64,000 nt of DNA from Gammaproteobacteria bacterium. Its GTDB lineage: Bacteria; Pseudomonadota; Gammaproteobacteria; HyVt-429. The position numbers were made by a program, and so were the translations under genes. The notes beneath the pieces were generated by a model. The model searched no databases. It was given only the letters and a program-made list of their open reading frames with translations, and was not told the origin of the DNA. How positions within the stretch are numbered: the first letter of the stretch is position 1; each line of letters opens with the position of its first letter. Positions 59,931-64,000 of the stretch are shown one piece after another. Where the stretch lies: contig JAADGI010000029.1 of the NCBI GenBank assembly GCA_013152415.1, positions 1 through 64,000 on the forward strand, given 5' to 3'.

Positions 59931-60686
59931 TCAAGGTTGACGGGGCTGCTGTTTTTGTACCTGGGTCAAAATACCACGCAAAATATTGACCTCTTCGGCC
60001 GTCAGGTCTGTGCGGTTAAACATCCGTGTCAGCTTGCGCATGAGTCTGCGTGGGTGCTCGGGGTCAAGAAAATCAAGTTCAACCAAAACCCGCTCCAGGT
60101 GCTCATAAAAACCCTGGCGATTCTGCTGGGTGGCCAAGGCAGGCGATGTCCCCATGGGGGATGACGCCACTACAGGGACATCGGTACGGGCACTCCCATG
60201 GGCCAACAGGATCTCATAGGCCATGATTTGCACCGCAGAGGCAAGATTCAAGGATGTAAACTCTCCCTGGGTGGGGATGGTCACCAGGTAACGACATTGA
60301 TCCACCGCCTCGTTAGTAAGCCCGGCCCGCTCCTGACCAAACAACAGGGCAACGGTGGCGTGTTCAAGCGTGGCGTGTTCAAGCAGGGTTTGGGCACATT
60401 CTCGAGGGGTCAACATCGGCCACTCAATACTCCGGCGACGGGCACTGGTACCGATGACCAAACCACAATCGGCAATGGCCTCATCTAATGTATGACATAC
60501 CATGGCCCCCTCAAGCACGGCATCGGCACCTGAGGCCCGGGCGGTCGCCTCTGCACCGGGAAAACCCTGGGGTGAGACCAGGCAGAGCTGGCTCAGGCCC
60601 ATATTCTTCATGGCCCGGGCCGCACCGCCGATATTGCCCGGGTGAGTGGTGTCGACAAGAACGATACGAATACGATCTAAGGACAT
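59931..60686 (-). CDS. trmJ: tRNA (cytidine/uridine-2'-O-)-methyltransferase TrmJ
   Basis: [51 protein letters not shown]. Confidence 0.95.
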   Translation of the reverse strand: MSLDRIRIVLVDTTHPGNIGGAARAMKNMGLSQLCLVSPQGFPGAEATARASGADAVLEGAMVCHTLDEAIADCGLVIGTSARRRSIEWPMLTPRECAQTLLEHATLEHATVALLFGQERAGLTNEAVDQCRYLVTIPTQGEFTSLNLASAVQIMAYEILLAHGSARTDVPVVASSPMGTSPALATQQNRQGFYEHLERVLVELDFLDPEHPRRLMRKLTRMFNRTDLTAEEVNILRGILTQVQKQQPRQP

Positions 60687-60712
60687 CTGTGTTTTTTCAC
60701 CCTGCCGATCCC

Positions 60713-60855
60713 CTCACCAAGACGCCAAGCACACCAAGGCAAAGACGATTCTGTGAATCCCTCAGCGGGGGCGAAAACTTCACGCGTATGTTCGATCTCA
60801 TTGTTGTTGAATATATTCAATCATTCGTTTGCGGGCTTGGCGCCTTGATGAGAGC
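60713..60855. repeat. Intergenic imperfect inverted repeat, 'gacgccaag' family
   Basis: ctcaccaagacgccaag ... cttggcgccttgatgag. Confidence 0.6.
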
Positions 60856-61101
60856 CCATTATCCGCTTGGCGTCCACAAATTGTGCTGTAGGGCCATCTT
60901 TCCAATATTACCCCTGCGGCCGATGCTGTAATTTGCTAAAGTCCCGGCCCGGCCCGATAGGGTATGGCCCCACGCATTCAAGCGTTGTGCCCTTCTCTAA
61001 AAACATAGAAAACGACTCATGCCTAATGACCTACAAGGCTGGAGTGTAACAGTCCACAGGTCTGACACCGATTTCCATCAACAGTAATTACGGAGCACTC
61101 C

Positions 61102-61899
61102 ATGCATCCCATGCTCAACACTGCGGTCAAGGCAGCACGCCAAGCCGGAAACATCATCATGCGCCACATGGGCCGAATCGATCAGTTAACGATCGAAAGC
61201 AAGGGCCGCCACGATTTTGTGACTGAAATTGATCGAAACGCGGAATTTGCCATCATCGAAACCATCCGCTCGGCCTACCCTGGGCATGCCATTATCGCCG
61301 AAGAGAGCGGCCAGCATCCCGGTGAGGGCTATGAATGGATCATCGACCCACTTGATGGCACCACCAATTACTTGCATGGGCTCCCTCAGTTTGCGGTATC
61401 CATATGTGTCAGCAAAAACGGGGTCCTCGATCAAGCCGTGATCTTCGACCCGGTCAAAAACGAGTTATTCACGGCCTCTCGCGGCCAGGGGGCCCAGCTC
61501 AATAGCCGACGTTTGCGCGTCAGCACAGTATCGCACATGTCCGACACCCTGCTGGCCACGGGATTTCCCATCCGCCAGCCCGAGCACATGGATGCCTGGG
61601 TCAAGATGTTCAGTGCCATCCTGCCACGAACCAGCGGTATACGCCGGGCAGGCTCTGCGGCCCTGGATCTGGCCTACGTGGCAGCCGGCCGTTTCGATGG
61701 CTTCTGGGAGATCGGCCTGCATTCCTGGGATATGGCCGCAGGCTGCCTGTTGATACAAGAGGCAGGGGGGATGACGGGAGACTTTCTCGGCGGACAAAAA
61801 GTCCTCGAGAGTGGCAATATTATCGCCGGCAATCCCGATATTTATCCACAGCTCCTGCGCTTGATCGGCCCCCATGTCACTGCCAAGCTCAGCATCTGA
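61102..61899 (+). CDS. suhB: Inositol monophosphatase family protein SuhB
   Basis: 265 aa; EWIIDPLDGTTNYLHGLPQFAVSI; WDMAAGCLLIQEAGG. Confidence 0.95.
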   Translation: MHPMLNTAVKAARQAGNIIMRHMGRIDQLTIESKGRHDFVTEIDRNAEFAIIETIRSAYPGHAIIAEESGQHPGEGYEWIIDPLDGTTNYLHGLPQFAVSICVSKNGVLDQAVIFDPVKNELFTASRGQGAQLNSRRLRVSTVSHMSDTLLATGFPIRQPEHMDAWVKMFSAILPRTSGIRRAGSAALDLAYVAAGRFDGFWEIGLHSWDMAAGCLLIQEAGGMTGDFLGGQKVLESGNIIAGNPDIYPQLLRLIGPHVTAKLSI

Positions 61900-61963
61900 G
61901 CTGTGCCAGTCTGCACCGAAGATTTTAGTTTAAACTGAGCCGGAGAGCATTCGGAACCCAAAC

Positions 61964-64000
61964 ATGCAACAACAATTGTTCAACGGTAGCGACGGAACCG
62001 GCACTGACGAGGCCACCCTCGTCACCAGTCAATCCGATCTGTCGGGCCACACCCCCATGATGCAGCAATACCTGCGTATCAAGGCCGAGCAACCCGACAT
62101 GCTGCTGCTGTATCGCATGGGCGATTTCTACGAACTGTTTTTTGATGATGCCGCCCGTGCCTCTGAACTGTTGGATATTGTGCTGACCTCCCGGGGCAGT
62201 TCAGCGGGAGAGCCGATCCCCATGGCAGGTATTCCGGTGCACGCCCTGGAACAGTATTTGGTCAAACTGGTCAATCAAGACCAGGCGGTGGCTATTTGTG
62301 AACAGATCGGTGAACCCGGAAAGACCAAGGGGCCCGTAGAGAGAAAGGTGGTACGCATTGTCACCCCCGGGACCCTGACCGACGAGGCCCTGCTCGATGA
62401 GCGCCAGGACAATTTTTTGGTCGCCCTCTACCAGGACAGCGATATTTACGGCCTGGCGGCATTGGCACTTTCCAGCGGCCACTTCATCATTCAGGAATGT
62501 CAGGATCACGAGGCCCTGCTCGATGAATTGGCCCGGATCAGCCCGGCTGAAATCCTGACTCAACAACATAGCGACTGGACTCTAGGTGAATTTCAAAAGA
62601 GAGTACGTCAACTGTCGACACGCTTCTATGAAATTGATACTGCGCCACAAACCCTGAGTGAGCATTTTGCTGGCGAGGATCTGGCTGACCTGGGCTGTAC
62701 CGATCTCAAGGTGGCCACTGTGGCGGCAGCCTGCCTGTTGCGCTATGCAACAGACACCCAGCGCAGTGGCCTGCCCCATATCCAGAAATTGCATGTTGAA
62801 TATCGCCACCAACATCTTGTGCTCGACCCTGCCAGTCGCCGCAACCTGGAAATCGATATTAACCTCAAGGGCGGTCGCGACAACACCCTGCTCGCCGTTC
62901 TCGATAACTGCAGTACCGCCATGGGGGCACGGTTGTTACGTCACTGGCTACACACCCCGTTGCGTGATCACGACGCCATACGCCAGCGCCTGCAGGTTGT
63001 CACCGCACTACTGGATAAGCACGCCTTCGAAGACATCCATAGCACCCTGCGTCGGGTAGGCGACATCGAACGTATCCTCGCTCGATTGGCCTTAGGTAGC
63101 GCACGCCCACGTGATCTATTGCGCCTGGGCGTTGCCTTGGCCAGCCTGCCGCAATTGCGGACACAGTTACAGCCTTTTGATTCACCGCTGCTGCACAGCC
63201 TGGTAGAGGAGATGGGTGAGTTTGCCGAGATTGTCGAATTACTCAATCGCGCATTGGTCGATGAGCCGCCCCAATCGATCCGGGATGGCGGTGTCATACG
63301 GACCGGCTACGATGGTCCATTGGATAAACTGCGCCAACTAAGCGACAACGCCGGTAATTATTTAATAGAACTTGAAGCGCGGGAACAATCCCGTACCGGC
63401 ATCCCAAAGCTCCGGGTACGCTACAACCGGGTACACGGCTACTATATTGAGATCAGCAAGGCCCAGACGGGTGATATTCCGTCGGACTACAGTCGACGAC
63501 AAACCCTCAAAAATGTAGAACGCTACATCACCCCGGAGCTCAAGACCCTGGAAGATCAGGTGCTGGGGGCAAAAGAAAAGTCCCTGGCATTAGAGAAGGC
63601 TCTGTACGAGGACCTATTGGACCGATTAAAGGAGCACCTGGCACCACTGCAATCATGCAGTCGCGCCCTGGCGCAACTGGACGTGCTTAATAACTTTGCT
63701 GAACGGGCCCATGCCCTCAATCTCACTGCGGCTATTCTTAGCGACACCCCGGGCATCCAAATTTGTGGTGGCCGCCATCTCATCGTAGAAAAAAATATTG
63801 GCCAGGCCTTTATTGCCAATGATATTGAGTTAGACCAGGATCGGCGCATGCTGGTCATCACCGGGCCTAATATGGGCGGCAAGTCTACCTACATGCGCCA
63901 AACCGCCATCATCGCACTACTCGCCCATACAGGCAGTTTCATCCCTGCCACATCCGCGCGTATTGGCCCCATGGACCGCATCTTTACCCGCATTGGCGCC
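61964..64000 (+). CDS. mutS: DNA mismatch repair protein MutS (truncated by window end)
   Basis: Read directly: ATG at 61964, [34 protein letters not shown]..., Walker [17 protein letters not shown] near the end; frame open to 64000. Not in the ORF track because no stop is inside the window. Confidence 0.96.
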   Translation, partial: MQQQLFNGSDGTGTDEATLVTSQSDLSGHTPMMQQYLRIKAEQPDMLLLYRMGDFYELFFDDAARASELLDIVLTSRGSSAGEPIPMAGIPVHALEQYLVKLVNQDQAVAICEQIGEPGKTKGPVERKVVRIVTPGTLTDEALLDERQDNFLVALYQDSDIYGLAALALSSGHFIIQECQDHEALLDELARISPAEILTQQHSDWTLGEFQKRVRQLSTRFYEIDTAPQTLSEHFAGEDLADLGCTDLKVATVAAACLLRYATDTQRSGLPHIQKLHVEYRHQHLVLDPASRRNLEIDINLKGGRDNTLLAVLDNCSTAMGARLLRHWLHTPLRDHDAIRQRLQVVTALLDKHAFEDIHSTLRRVGDIERILARLALGSARPRDLLRLGVALASLPQLRTQLQPFDSPLLHSLVEEMGEFAEIVELLNRALVDEPPQSIRDGGVIRTGYDGPLDKLRQLSDNAGNYLIELEAREQSRTGIPKLRVRYNRVHGYYIEISKAQTGDIPSDYSRRQTLKNVERYITPELKTLEDQVLGAKEKSLALEKALYEDLLDRLKEHLAPLQSCSRALAQLDVLNNFAERAHALNLTAAILSDTPGIQICGGRHLIVEKNIGQAFIANDIELDQDRRMLVITGPNMGGKSTYMRQTAIIALLAHTGSFIPATSARIGPMDRIFTRIGA

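Overview
The window is a gammaproteobacterial-type chromosome segment. Its left ~15 kb is a complete, unusual type III CRISPR-Cas locus. The array (23 full 36-bp repeats, 22 spacers, plus one truncated trailer repeat; about 91-1704) has its leader on the right. It is preceded by a tightly packed leftward operon: a large membrane-anchored protein (938 aa), a compact HD-less Cas10 with a GGDE palm motif, a 617-aa RAMP protein, a ~1120-aa protein that looks like a triple-RAMP fusion, a Cas6-RT-Cas1 fusion (974 aa), and Cas2. The array appears to be co-oriented with the operon. Several spacers carry what look like ribosome-binding-site plus start-codon segments, mostly in the orientation that would make the crRNA antisense to mRNA, as expected for an RNA-targeting, RNA-acquiring system. 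The rest (15.5-64 kb) is mostly housekeeping: RelA/SpoT, a heme-binding MCP, two convergent SulP transporters, truD, a sulfurtransferase, a TatD-linked-type radical SAM protein, DAHP synthase, queD, hemN, a bufferin-type RiPP/copper operon (bufA2-like/MNIO/DUF2063), msrPQ, an ATM1-type ABC transporter, envelope/glycan genes, der-bamB-yfgM-hisS-rodZ-pilW-rlmN, an mtaB-like gene, the isc operon, cysE, trmJ, suhB and a truncated mutS. A family of MITE-like intergenic inverted repeats built on 'cgcaaag/ccaag' motifs is scattered across the right-hand part. All calls are from reading the sequence and ORF track; no database search was run.
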